This document shows positions 18,117-26,018 of a stretch of DNA of 64,000 bases, piece after piece. Under the pieces are notes generated by a model. The model was not told the DNA's origin. It did no database searches and saw only the letters and a program-made list of their open reading frames with translations. The DNA comes from Mesorhizobium sp. CA8. Its GTDB lineage: Bacteria > Pseudomonadota > Alphaproteobacteria > Rhizobiales > Rhizobiaceae. A program made the translations under genes and the position numbers. The stretch is from assembly GCF_020164955.1 (NCBI RefSeq), contig NZ_JAIUHG010000015.1, positions 62,001 through 126,000 of the forward strand, given 5' to 3'. Each line of letters begins with the position of its first letter. Within the stretch, counting starts at the first letter, position 1.

Positions 18117-18515
18117 CTACGCAACCGCCGCCTGGCCCTCGATCTCGATCAGGAAGTCCGGATTGCCGAAGCCCACAACGCGCAGCACCTTCATGATGGG
18201 CGGCGGAGCACGGTTGGCCCAGAACGCCATCCAGGCGCCAAAGCCCGGAGCGATATCCTGGTCGCCAGCGACATAGACCGACAGGCTGACGAGATTCTCC
18301 AGCTTTGCTCCGCCAGCTTCCAGCACCTTGGCCAGATTGGCCAGCGCCTGCGTCGTCTGCGCCGCGAGATCGCCCTTGCCGACGATGTTGCCCTCGCCAT
18401 CGACGCCGTTCTGCCCTCCGACCAACACGATGCGTGCGGAAGCAGGCAGCGACACGCCTTGCGAATAGGCGGGGTTGCTGTGCATGCCTCGCGGGTTCAA
18501 CCTTTCGATGGTCAC
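18117..18515 (-). CDS. RidA/YjgF family protein
   Basis: 132 residues of the YjgF/YER057c/UK114 family, trimeric proteins that hydrolyse reactive enamine/imine intermediates released by PLP enzymes. Family blocks: AYSQGV, GQNGVDGEGNIVGKGDLAAQT, and the C-terminal IEIEGQA. The canonical Arg in the C-terminal half, needed for imine hydrolysis, is replaced in context by a MKVLRVVGFG region, so true RidA activity is uncertain. Its position upstream of two PLP enzymes in the same direction fits an enamine-scavenging role. Confidence 0.85.
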   Translation of the reverse strand: MTIERLNPRGMHSNPAYSQGVSLPASARIVLVGGQNGVDGEGNIVGKGDLAAQTTQALANLAKVLEAGGAKLENLVSLSVYVAGDQDIAPGFGAWMAFWANRAPPPIMKVLRVVGFGNPDFLIEIEGQAAVA

Positions 18516-18686
18516 TCTCGTTCCTCCATGCCGGCAATGACCGGCCGCCTTCGCCTCAAATCAAGCGACACAGAGGACCAGCTCAAGGGGCTGTTCAACG
18601 CACCATATCGTTCGTTGCCGATGCCGATTCCATCATGCTAGCCGAATGAAGCGCGGGGGCGGACAGCAAGTGCCAAGGAGCGGCCG

Positions 18687-19016
18687 ATGAAGATTCTTGC
18701 TTATGACAATTTCAAGGCCGGCGTCACGCTCGACGATCTCAGGCCCTATCTGCGCGACGAGGTCTCGAATGTATGGCGGCTGTGGAAGCAAGGCATCGTG
18801 CGCGAGAACTATGCGCGCGCCGATGTCGGCGGCGTCATCATCGTCTTCGAGCTCGACAGCATCGAGCAGGCCATGCGCTATACCGATGATTTCCCGCTCT
18901 CCAAGGCCGGGCTGCTGGAATGGCATTTCATCGCTTTCGACGCGCCGCTGCCGCTGGAATTCCTGTTCGACCCGACCGTCGACATCGCCAAACCCTGGGA
19001 TCGGACGGCGGCATGA
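18687..19016 (+). CDS. Small dimeric alpha/beta-barrel-like protein, unknown function
   Basis: 109 residues. The pattern (short beta strand MKILAYDNF, helix LRPYLRDEVSNVWRLWKQGIV, strand VGGVIIVFEL, helix IEQAMRYTDDFPL) resembles muconolactone-isomerase-like ferredoxin folds, but no catalytic motif is recognised. A ribosome site AAGGAG precedes the ATG. The stop overlaps the start of the isochorismatase-fold gene (ATGA), so the two proteins are produced together and probably act on one pathway. Confidence 0.75.
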   Translation: MKILAYDNFKAGVTLDDLRPYLRDEVSNVWRLWKQGIVRENYARADVGGVIIVFELDSIEQAMRYTDDFPLSKAGLLEWHFIAFDAPLPLEFLFDPTVDIAKPWDRTAA

Positions 19017-19660
19017 TCTGCTCCGGCGAAGGCATCGAGATTCCGCAGCGCCTGGCCGAATGGTGCGATCCGCGCCGCATGGCGCTGGTCGTCTACGACA
19101 TGCAGGTCGGCATCTGCCGCCAGGTCGAAGGCGCTGCGGCGATCGTCGAACGCACCGGCACGGCATTGGAAGCGGCGCGCTCGGCAGGCATGCGGGTAGC
19201 ATTCACGCGTCATTTGTCGCTGCCGAAAAAATGGATGGGCGCCACGCAGCTGCGCACCGCCATGGCCTGGCAGCGGTGCGATAGCCCCGACGCGGTCCAG
19301 CCATGGTTCCCGCGCGACGCTGAGGCGACGCGGATCGTGCCGGAACTCGCCCCGCGCGCGGACGAGGCGGTGTTCGACAAGCTGACCCTCTCGGCCTTCG
19401 ATTCCACGCCGCTCGGCTTTGCGCTGCGTGACTGCGGCGTCCGTGCGGTGGCGCTCGCCGGGATCGCCATGGAGATCGGCATCGAGCCGACGGCGCGCCA
19501 GGCGACCGACAACGGCTTCGTCGCCGTGGTGATCGAGGACGCCTGCGGCTTCGGCAATGGCGAAGCGCGCGACCGCTCGATGGCGACGCTGCGCTTTGTT
19601 GGCGAAGCCGTCGTCACCGACGTCGCGGGCTTTCGCGGCGCGCTTGCCGATGCTGTTTGA
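19013..19660 (+). CDS. Isochorismatase-fold hydrolase with Gly in place of the catalytic Cys
   Basis: 215 residues. The conserved Asp (VVYDMQVG, about 22-29) and Lys (FDKLTLSAF, about 119) of the family are present. At the third catalytic position, where Cys-type amidases read TNVCVES, this protein reads MEIGIEP. Isochorismatases proper (EntB, PhzD) also have Gly there and hydrolyse a vinyl ether rather than an amide, so the chemistry may be closer to those. No siderophore or phenazine genes are nearby. ATG at 19013 is used because it overlaps the preceding stop. Confidence 0.82.
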   Translation: MICSGEGIEIPQRLAEWCDPRRMALVVYDMQVGICRQVEGAAAIVERTGTALEAARSAGMRVAFTRHLSLPKKWMGATQLRTAMAWQRCDSPDAVQPWFPRDAEATRIVPELAPRADEAVFDKLTLSAFDSTPLGFALRDCGVRAVALAGIAMEIGIEPTARQATDNGFVAVVIEDACGFGNGEARDRSMATLRFVGEAVVTDVAGFRGALADAV

Positions 19661-19668
19661 TTTAGGGC

Positions 19669-19757
19669 TAGAGCTTTGTTTTACGCAATTGCGGACAGAA
19701 AGCTACGGCGAAGCCGCCGAGCCCAACCGCTGCGCACTTTTCCCGGAATTGCTTTAG
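19669..19757. repeat. Family D repeat, copy 1
   Basis: About 89 bases from CTAGAGC to GCTTTAG with inverted ends (ACGCAATTGCGGA facing TCCCGGAATTGC) and an interior GCTACGGCGAAGCCGCC hairpin. It is shared with 20986-21077 and 24272-24344. Its right edge supplies the stop codon of the HxlR-family gene. Confidence 0.82.
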
Positions 19758-20107
19758 GCCGCGGCTTCGATGTCGGTGCGGAAGCGCACGCCCTCCGCGC
19801 GGCCATGCAGGATGCCCCAATCGTAGAGCGCCTGCAGCGCCGCGGCGAGGTCACGGCCGCGCTCGGTCAGCGCGTAGCGCGCCTTGCCATCCGGCGAGGT
19901 TTCGAGCGTGACGAAGCCGATCTCGACAAGATCGGCCAGGCGCTGCGTCAGCATCTTGTCGGAAAGCGCAGGGATCAGCCGGCGCAGTTCGGAATAGCGC
20001 AGCGGTCCTTGCTTGATCCGCGCAATGATCACCGTCTTCCATTTGCCGCCGAGCGCGTCGAGCGCGAACTCGACCGGGCAGCCATAGAGTCTACCGCGTT
20101 GTGTCAT
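19754..20107 (-). CDS. HxlR-family transcriptional regulator
   Basis: 117-residue winged helix-turn-helix protein of the HxlR class (typical 100-140). Family signature: CPVEFALDALGGKWKTVII at residues 10-28, including the early Cys that serves as redox or electrophile sensor in related YodB/HypR/QorR, then LRYSELRRLIPALSDKML. It is divergent from the DJ-1-family gene with a 111-base shared intergenic region, the usual layout for a regulator and its target. Confidence 0.9.
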   Translation of the reverse strand: MTQRGRLYGCPVEFALDALGGKWKTVIIARIKQGPLRYSELRRLIPALSDKMLTQRLADLVEIGFVTLETSPDGKARYALTERGRDLAAALQALYDWGILHGRAEGVRFRTDIEAAA

Positions 20108-20218
20108 GCGCCGATCCTAGGCAAGGGCCGCGCGCGGCAAAAGCGGAATTTACCCCGCCATGTGGCCAGATTGCCGTGCCTGGCTTTGTCGGCGACGACT
20201 TCATAAAGGGAGAGCAAA

Positions 20219-20989
20219 ATGAGTGTTCGGGACCCCAATCCGGTCAATGCACGAAAGCCGAAGCGGGTGGCGATCGTGATCGCCAGTCCGTCCGTCTCGA
20301 CCATAACGGGGTGGCCGGTCGGCTTCTGGTGGAGCGAGCTCACCCATCCCTGGTTCGCTTTCACCGAGCGCGGCTACGAGGTCGAAATTTTTTCGCCCGA
20401 TGGCGGCAAATGCGAAGCCGACGCGCTGAGCGATCCGCGCGATCCGTCGGGCTATTCGGAAACCGATCTCATCTCGCTGGGTTTCATTTCGAACCCAAAG
20501 CTCCAAGCGATGGTCGACAACACGCGGCCGGTGGCCGAGATCGATGTCGCTCGCTTCGACGCCATCGTCGTCGCCGGCGGCCAGTCGCCGATGTTCACCT
20601 ATGAGGGCGCGACCGGTCTCCAGCAGACCTTCGTCGCCTTCCACGAGGCCGGCAAGGTGGCCGCCGCGCTCTGCCACGGCACCGCCATCCTGCGCTATGC
20701 CAGGCGCGCCGACGGATCGCTGCTTGCCGCGGGCAAGACGGTGACCGGCTTTGCCAATGCCGAGGAGGATTTTGCCGACAACGCCACCTGGGCGATGGGG
20801 GCACTCGAACGCGGCAAGCATTTGATGCCGTGGCGGATCGAGGACGAGCTCAAGGCGATCGGCGCCAATTATATCCAGGCCGGGTTGTGGCGCGGCTTTG
20901 CCGTGCGCGACGGCAACCTCGTCACCGGGCAGCAGAATTTTTCCGGCGCCGAAACCGCGCGCGTCGTCTGTGAGGCGCTGGGCGGCTAG
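20219..20989 (+). CDS. DJ-1/PfpI superfamily protein (class I glutamine amidotransferase-like)
   Basis: 256 residues. The nucleophile elbow is visible as AALCHGTAIL with Cys152 followed by His; the upstream acidic region FSPDGGKCEADAL is shared with Hsp31/glyoxalase III-like members. Likely roles are detoxification of reactive carbonyls or protein deglycation; the precise activity cannot be read from sequence. The gene is divergent from an HxlR regulator with a Cys near its N-terminus, which fits induction by electrophiles. The stop codon TAG lies in the left edge of a family D repeat. Confidence 0.82.
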   Translation: MSVRDPNPVNARKPKRVAIVIASPSVSTITGWPVGFWWSELTHPWFAFTERGYEVEIFSPDGGKCEADALSDPRDPSGYSETDLISLGFISNPKLQAMVDNTRPVAEIDVARFDAIVVAGGQSPMFTYEGATGLQQTFVAFHEAGKVAAALCHGTAILRYARRADGSLLAAGKTVTGFANAEEDFADNATWAMGALERGKHLMPWRIEDELKAIGANYIQAGLWRGFAVRDGNLVTGQQNFSGAETARVVCEALGG

Positions 20990-21077
20990 AGTTTTTTGTT
21001 TTTACGCAATTGTGGACGGAAGGCTACGGCGAAGTCGCCGAGCCCAGCCGCTACGCACCTTTCCTGGAATTGCTCCA
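20986..21077. repeat. Family D repeat, copy 2
   Basis: About 92 bases starting with CTAGAG and containing ACGCAATTGTGGACGGA, GCTACGGCGAAGTCGCCGAG and TCCTGGAATTGCTC. It fills the gap between the DJ-1-family gene and the convergent flavoprotein gene. Confidence 0.82.
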
Positions 21078-21085
21078 GCTCTGCC

Positions 21086-22426
21086 TTATCCCAGCAACTG
21101 CTTGCTCAGCTTCGCGCACTGCACGCGGATGTCGGGAATGGCGTCGATCTCGAAGAAGGTGCCGCGCGTCAGCGGGCCGACGGCGAGCAGCTTCGACGAC
21201 ACCGTGCCGTCGGCCGCGATCAGCTCGCATTTCGCGGTGACATCGAGGCCGAGGCGCAGCGGGTCGGGCCGCGCCAGGCCGCGCTCGATCAGCGAGCGCA
21301 CGACACCGTTGGACGTCCTCGAACTATCGCGGGCGATGCCCATGCAATCATAGAGGCGGGTGACCTCCAAGGTCTCGACATCCTGCGTGCCGCGCGGCTG
21401 GATCTTCACGACGAAGCCATCGTTCGGTTCTATCTCCACCACCCTGCCGGCGACGAGGCGGATGCGGCCTGAGCTGACCGCTTCGGTGACGCGCGCGTAG
21501 ACTTCCGGCGCCATGCGGTGGCGGTGGATGTCCCACCAGGCCTTGGTGTGCTCGACGAAGCGGCGTTTGGCCGAGGACGGCCAGTTCTGCCAGATCGTCT
21601 GGTTGAAGGGTCTGAGACCATCGACGACGTCGCGCCAGTCGCCGCCCGCCTTCTGGGTCTCGCGGATCAGATTGCGGAACCAGCCGACGAAATAGGAAAG
21701 CTGGGTGCCGAGCGGGATATCGGCGATATCGAGCTTGATCGGGTTGCCCTTGCGATGCGGCGAGGGCAGCAGGCCGCGCCGCGACACCGCGACGATGGCG
21801 CCGCGATGGCCGCGTTGTTCGAGCGACAGGAAAGCGTCGACCATGCTCAAGCCCGTGCCGAGCAGCAGGACGGCGGCTTGCGGATCGAGCGCGGTATCGG
21901 CCTCCGTCCCCATGCGGATGGCATGGCCCTGGAAGGCGCCGGGCTGCTCGTCATGGCCGGTGGCCAAAACGGCGAGATGCGCCACGACGCTGGTGCCGTT
22001 GGCGAGCGCGACCTCGACACCCGACGGTGTCGGCGAGATCGACAGGCTCTCCTCGCGGATCAGCCTGAGACGCCCGGTCTCGCGCTCGCGCTCCTCGAGG
22101 CTCTCGAGCACGTCCTGCAGATAGCGGGCGTAAAGGCTGCGCGGCGCATAGAACGGCCCCTGGTCCGGCTTGGCGAGACCACGCTTCAGGACCCAGCGCG
22201 CGAAATGGGTCGGGTCGTCGGCATAAGCGCTCATGCCGGAGGCGTTGACGTTGAGCACATGCGCCGAAAGCAGCGTCGAATAGGCCATGCCCTGGCCGAA
22301 ATGCGGCCGCTTCTCGATCAGAGTGACGCGCAGGTCCGGATTGGGCGACTTCAACAGATGCGCGGCCAGCACGACGCCGCTGGCGCCGCCGCCGACAATG
22401 ATGATGGAATTGGCGCGTCCAACCAT
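21086..22426 (-). CDS. FAD/NAD(P)-binding flavoprotein (PF13454-type)
   Basis: 446 residues beginning with an FAD dinucleotide-binding motif (IIIVGGGASGVVLAAHLL, residues 8-25) followed by LIEKRPHFGQGMAYS, the signature of the FAD-NAD(P)-binding family that includes sulfur- and hydroxylation-linked oxidoreductases. A second dinucleotide motif, AAVLLLGTGLSMVDAFLSL, lies at about 183-201. The substrate is not known. It is divergent from the sulfonate operon, separated by 690 bases that include a repeat pair and a possible 26-residue leader ORF. Confidence 0.8.
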   Translation of the reverse strand: MVGRANSIIIVGGGASGVVLAAHLLKSPNPDLRVTLIEKRPHFGQGMAYSTLLSAHVLNVNASGMSAYADDPTHFARWVLKRGLAKPDQGPFYAPRSLYARYLQDVLESLEERERETGRLRLIREESLSISPTPSGVEVALANGTSVVAHLAVLATGHDEQPGAFQGHAIRMGTEADTALDPQAAVLLLGTGLSMVDAFLSLEQRGHRGAIVAVSRRGLLPSPHRKGNPIKLDIADIPLGTQLSYFVGWFRNLIRETQKAGGDWRDVVDGLRPFNQTIWQNWPSSAKRRFVEHTKAWWDIHRHRMAPEVYARVTEAVSSGRIRLVAGRVVEIEPNDGFVVKIQPRGTQDVETLEVTRLYDCMGIARDSSRTSNGVVRSLIERGLARPDPLRLGLDVTAKCELIAADGTVSSKLLAVGPLTRGTFFEIDAIPDIRVQCAKLSKQLLG

Positions 22427-22454
22427 GACTGCTACCCGAAACGTGACGGAGCGA

Positions 22455-22535
22455 TCAGTGGGCGGCGAACGCCGCGGGCGGCCTCGGCTGCAGGCCGCGA
22501 ACGATCGCCGGAACGGTCTTCAGAGGGTCGCGCAT
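22455..22535 (-). CDS. Possible 26-residue leader peptide
   Basis: ATG at 22535 with GGAG ten bases upstream, reading MRDPLKTVPAIVRGLQPRPP and ending AAFAAH before TGA, 28 bases ahead of the flavoprotein gene. An AT-rich promoter-like stretch (about 22556-22580) lies upstream. It could be a translated leader controlling the flavoprotein gene, or chance. No Cys or Met run suggests a specific amino-acid sensor. Confidence 0.3.
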   Translation of the reverse strand: MRDPLKTVPAIVRGLQPRPPAAFAAH

Positions 22536-22694
22536 CGTTCTCTCACTCCCAATGTTGATAAGATTACTATACTAAGCAGCCCGGGCACGAAACCGCAGTT
22601 CCAATTGCCGCGCCATTTGCGGCATGGATTTGCCGAGATGGGATGATGAGCGGATTTTTCGTTCGACTGGCATCCGGCGGCCTACTACATCTTC

Positions 22695-22900
22695 GTCATT
22701 CTAGGGCGGAGCGACGCGAAGCGGAGCGTAGACCCTGGAATCCATGACGTTACCTTCGCGAGAGATGCAGCGGTTGAGAATGGAACTCCGTCGAACCTGT
22801 CTGAAAAGATAGTTCTGCACCGCCGCATCGCTCCTGTGTCACGGCATGGATTCTAGGGTCTGCGCGCGTCGCTTCGCTCCTTGCTCCGCCCTAGAGTGAC
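22695..22900. repeat. Family A inverted pair without a gene
   Basis: Left arm 22695-22748 and right arm 22838-22900 are inverted family A copies; the 89-base core has no open reading frame. This is the layout of the GIY-YIG cassette at 14597-15100 minus the gene. Confidence 0.88.
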
Positions 22901-23118
22901 GACCTGAGGGACGGCTCCGCCAATCCCAAGGGCGACCGAAGGTGCAGCAGGCGTCCTCCCCCGCTATCCGCGACCGTCCTTTTGCGCCCATTCCGTCGGT
23001 ACCCGGTGACACTTTTCCAACAATGCGCCCTTCGTTGGAAGGATGTAACTCTACAAACTAAATAGAATTAGCAGACGATAGAAAGGCAATCCAGTTTCAG
23101 GGGTTATGGAGCCTTTCA
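22901..23118 (+). promoter_or_regulatory. Upstream control region of tauA
   Basis: Contains a perfect 7-bp inverted repeat TTCCAAC (23015-23021) / GTTGGAA (23034-23040), then a LysR-type dyad CTCTA-N9-TAGAA at 23049-23067, which matches the dyad upstream of ssuA in 18 of 22 core positions. The dyad centre lies about 60 bases before the tauA ATG. With the leader ORF and the repeat pair, this accounts for the 692-base gap 22427-23118. Confidence 0.55.
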
Positions 23119-24132
23119 ATGTCAATCCTTTCACGACGCGTTCTGCTTTTCTCGTCGGCGGCGCTTGCCACCGCCACCTTGCTCGGTCCGGCCAGCGCCG
23201 AGGATTTCAAGATCACCATCGGCTACCAGACGGTGGTCGAGCCTTCGAAGGTGCCGCAGGCCAACGGCGCCTATGAAAAGGCGACCAAGGCCGCGATCGA
23301 CTGGCGCAAGTTCGATTCCGGTGCCGACGTGATCGCCGCGATCGCCTCCGGCTCGGTCGATATCGGCTATGTCGGCTCGAGCCCGCTGGCCGCGGCCGCC
23401 AGCCGCGAATTACCGATTGAGACCATCTTCGTCGTCGGCCTGATCGGCCCGTCGGAAGCGCTGGTTGCCCGCAACGGCTCAGGCATCGAGAAGGTCGCCG
23501 ACCTCGCCGGCAAGAAGGTCGCCGTGCCGTTCGTCTCGACCACGCATTACAGCCTGCTCGCGGCGCTGAAGCATGAAGGCGTCCACCCGAAGTCGGTGCA
23601 AATCCTGAATCTGAGGCCGCCGGAGATCGCCGCCGCCTTCGCGCGCGGCGACATCGACGCAGCCTATGTCTGGGATCCGGCCCTCGGCCAGGTCAAGACG
23701 TCCGGCAAGGTGGTGCTGGACTCCTCGCAGGTGGCCGCCTGGGGCGCGCCGACCTTCGATGCGTGGATCGTGCGCAGCGATTTTGCCGAAAAGCACCCCG
23801 AGGCCGTGAGCGATTTCGTCAAGGTGACCGGCAAGGCCTATGCGCAGTTCCTCGCCAAGCCGAAGGCGTGGTCGGTGTCTTCGCCGGAGGCCGGCAAGAT
23901 CGCCAAGCTCACCGGCGCCAAGCTGGAGGAGGTGCCGGAACTGCTCAAGGGCTATGTCTTCCCGTCGCTCGAAGAGCAGGCTTCGGACAAGTTCCTCGGC
24001 GGCGCAACCGTCAAGGCCGTCGCGGCGACGTCGGCCTTCCTCAAGGAGCAGGGCAAGGTCGATGCCGTGCTGCCCGACTATTCGAAATATGTGACGGCGA
24101 AATATGCCAGCGAGGCGCTCGCCTCGAATTGA
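23119..24132 (+). CDS. tauA: Taurine/sulfonate ABC transporter substrate-binding protein
   Basis: 337 residues; signal peptide about 1-27 ending at PASAED. Periplasmic binding protein of the TauA/SsuA family: ITIGYQTVVEPSKVPQANG, DSGADVIAAIASGSVDIGYVGSSP and YVWDPALGQVK are the sulfonate-binding family blocks. It delivers taurine or a related sulfonate to the TauBC transporter encoded downstream. A 230-base gap containing a family D repeat separates it from tauB, which may reduce downstream expression relative to the binding protein. Confidence 0.92.
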   Translation: MSILSRRVLLFSSAALATATLLGPASAEDFKITIGYQTVVEPSKVPQANGAYEKATKAAIDWRKFDSGADVIAAIASGSVDIGYVGSSPLAAAASRELPIETIFVVGLIGPSEALVARNGSGIEKVADLAGKKVAVPFVSTTHYSLLAALKHEGVHPKSVQILNLRPPEIAAAFARGDIDAAYVWDPALGQVKTSGKVVLDSSQVAAWGAPTFDAWIVRSDFAEKHPEAVSDFVKVTGKAYAQFLAKPKAWSVSSPEAGKIAKLTGAKLEEVPELLKGYVFPSLEEQASDKFLGGATVKAVAATSAFLKEQGKVDAVLPDYSKYVTAKYASEALASN

Positions 24133-24271
24133 GCTTTCTCCATGCAATTCCCGGAGGGATGACCGCCTTTCCGGGGATTGTCCGAAGCGCGGCGCCTTCT
24201 TCCCTGGCCTTGCGCTTGCCTGTCCCGAAACCGCTTACGAGGCGCGGCTTCGGGGCAGGCGCCCTTTCTCG

Positions 24272-24344
24272 TTTAACGCAATTCCGGACGCAAGCTACGG
24301 CGAAGCCGCCGGGCCCAAGCGTTTCACACTTCCTGGAATTGCTT
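24272..24344. repeat. Family D repeat, copy 3 (inside the tau operon)
   Basis: 73 bases with inverted ends GCAATTCCGGA and TCCTGGAATTGC around GCTACGGCGAAGCCGCC. A further partial GCAATTCCCGGAG lies at 24144-24156, so the tauA-tauB gap (24133-24364) may hold an additional degenerate half copy. Nothing else is seen in the gap. Confidence 0.8.
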
Positions 24345-24364
24345 GGCAGCAGAGGCAGAACCCA

Positions 24365-25138
24365 ATGCCGCATCTTACCCTCGATAAGGTCAGCGTCCAT
24401 TATAACGGCCAGCCGGCACCGGCGGTCGAGCGCGTTTCGCTCGACGTCGGCAAGGGCGATTTCGTCGTGCTGGTCGGCCGTTCCGGCTGCGGCAAGACCT
24501 CGCTGCTCAACGTCGCCGCCGGCCTGGTCGAGCCCGCGGCTGGTCTGGCCACGGTTGGCGGCCGGCCGATCACCGGGCCCGGGCCGAACCGCGCCGTGGT
24601 GTTCCAGAACGATGCTTTGTTCCCCTGGCTGACGGCGCGGGAAAACGTCGCCTTCGCGCTCAGGCTGCGCGGTGTGTCGGCCGACAAGCGGGCGCGCCGC
24701 GCCGACGAATTGCTGTCGCTGGTCAAGCTCGGCGATGCCGGCGACAAGCGCGTCTGGGAGCTTTCCGGCGGCATGCGCCAGCGCGTCGGCCTTGCCCGCG
24801 CTTTGGCCGCCGAACCCGAATTCCTGCTGCTCGACGAGCCGCTCGGCGCGCTCGACGCGCTGACGCGCGAGCGCATGCAGACGACGCTGATCGATCTGTG
24901 GGCCGCAAGCAAGGTCGGCGTGCTGATGGTGACGCACGGTATCGAGGAGGCGCTGGTGCTGGCCACCCGGATCGTCGTGCTGGCGCCGGCACCGGGGCAC
25001 GTCGTGCGGAGTTTCGAAACCTGTTTCGGCCGCCGCTACGCGGCCGGCAAGCCGATCCGCGCGATCAAGGCGGATCCGGCCTTTGCCGCGGCACGTGCGG
25101 AGTTGACCGATGCGATCTTCGAGGGAGAAGCTGCATGA
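24365..25138 (+). CDS. tauB: Taurine/sulfonate ABC transporter ATP-binding protein
   Basis: 257 residues from the ATG at 24365 (an upstream extension in frame is repeat-derived). Walker A VGRSGCGKTSLL, Q-loop VFQNDALFPW, signature LSGGMRQRVGLARAL and Walker B FLLLDEPLGALD are intact; the Q-loop F/LPW and the GALDALTRE block are typical for nitrate/sulfonate/taurine importers. It energises TauC. Stop overlaps the tauC start (ATGA). Confidence 0.94.
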   Translation: MPHLTLDKVSVHYNGQPAPAVERVSLDVGKGDFVVLVGRSGCGKTSLLNVAAGLVEPAAGLATVGGRPITGPGPNRAVVFQNDALFPWLTARENVAFALRLRGVSADKRARRADELLSLVKLGDAGDKRVWELSGGMRQRVGLARALAAEPEFLLLDEPLGALDALTRERMQTTLIDLWAASKVGVLMVTHGIEEALVLATRIVVLAPAPGHVVRSFETCFGRRYAAGKPIRAIKADPAFAAARAELTDAIFEGEAA

Positions 25139-25995
25139 GCGTCGACGCCTATAGCGAACGCGCGAAAGCTAAGGCCGGCGAGACCGAGGGATTTTCGGTA
25201 CCATGGTCGCGGCCGCGGCCGAAACGGACGGCCGTTTCAGCCAGGCTCGTCAGCGCGATCACCATCCTCGTGCTGCTCGCCGCCTGGACGGTGTCGGCCT
25301 CGCTGCAGCTGGTGCCGCCGGTTTTCCTGCCCTCGCCGGCGGCTGTCTGGGCCAAGTTCGTCATCGTCGCCCGCGACGGTTTCATCGACGCGACGCTGCT
25401 CCAGCACGTCGTCGCGTCACTCTGGCGCGTGTTCGCGGCGCTGATCGCCGCGATCCTCGTCGGCGTCCCGGTCGGCCTCGCCATCGGCATCAGCCGGGTC
25501 GGGCGCGGCGTGTTCGATCCGCTGCTCGAATTCCTGCGGCCGATCCCGCCGCTCGCCTATCTGCCGCTGATCATCATCTGGTTCGGCATCGGCGAGCCGT
25601 CGAAGATCCTGGTGATCGCCATCGCCATGCTCGCGCCGGTCGCGCTGTCGACCGCCGCCGGCGTGCGGGGTGTTTCGCGCGAGCGCGTCGACGCGGCGCG
25701 ATCGCTCGGCGCCACCCGAGCCCAGGTCATCCGCCATGTGATTCTGCCCAGCGCGCTGCCTTCGATCCTCACCGGCCTGCGCATCGCGCTCGGCGCCGGC
25801 TGGTCAACGCTGGTGGCGGCCGAGCTGGTGGCGGCGACGCGCGGGCTCGGCTTCATGATCCAGTCGGCGGCCCAGTTCCTGGTCACCGACGTGGTGGTGA
25901 TGGGCATTCTGGTGATCGCGATTATCGCCTTTGCCCTGGAATTCGTCATCCGCCGGATCGAGCGGGTCCTGGTGCCCTGGGCGGGGCGGGAATGA
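25135..25995 (+). CDS. tauC: Taurine/sulfonate ABC transporter permease
   Basis: 286 residues with about six membrane helices after a polar N-terminal 30 residues. The binding-protein-dependent permease loop, GVSRERVDAARSLGATRAQV with the EAA-type G, lies in the middle third; FLPSPAAVW and PPLAYLPLIIIWFGIGE are sulfonate/taurine permease signatures. Translationally coupled to tauB. It ends on a stop that overlaps an alternative start of the small downstream gene. Confidence 0.94.
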   Translation: MSVDAYSERAKAKAGETEGFSVPWSRPRPKRTAVSARLVSAITILVLLAAWTVSASLQLVPPVFLPSPAAVWAKFVIVARDGFIDATLLQHVVASLWRVFAALIAAILVGVPVGLAIGISRVGRGVFDPLLEFLRPIPPLAYLPLIIIWFGIGEPSKILVIAIAMLAPVALSTAAGVRGVSRERVDAARSLGATRAQVIRHVILPSALPSILTGLRIALGAGWSTLVAAELVAATRGLGFMIQSAAQFLVTDVVVMGILVIAIIAFALEFVIRRIERVLVPWAGRE

Positions 25996-26018
25996 ACGCA
26001 AGCGAAAGGAGAAAGACG

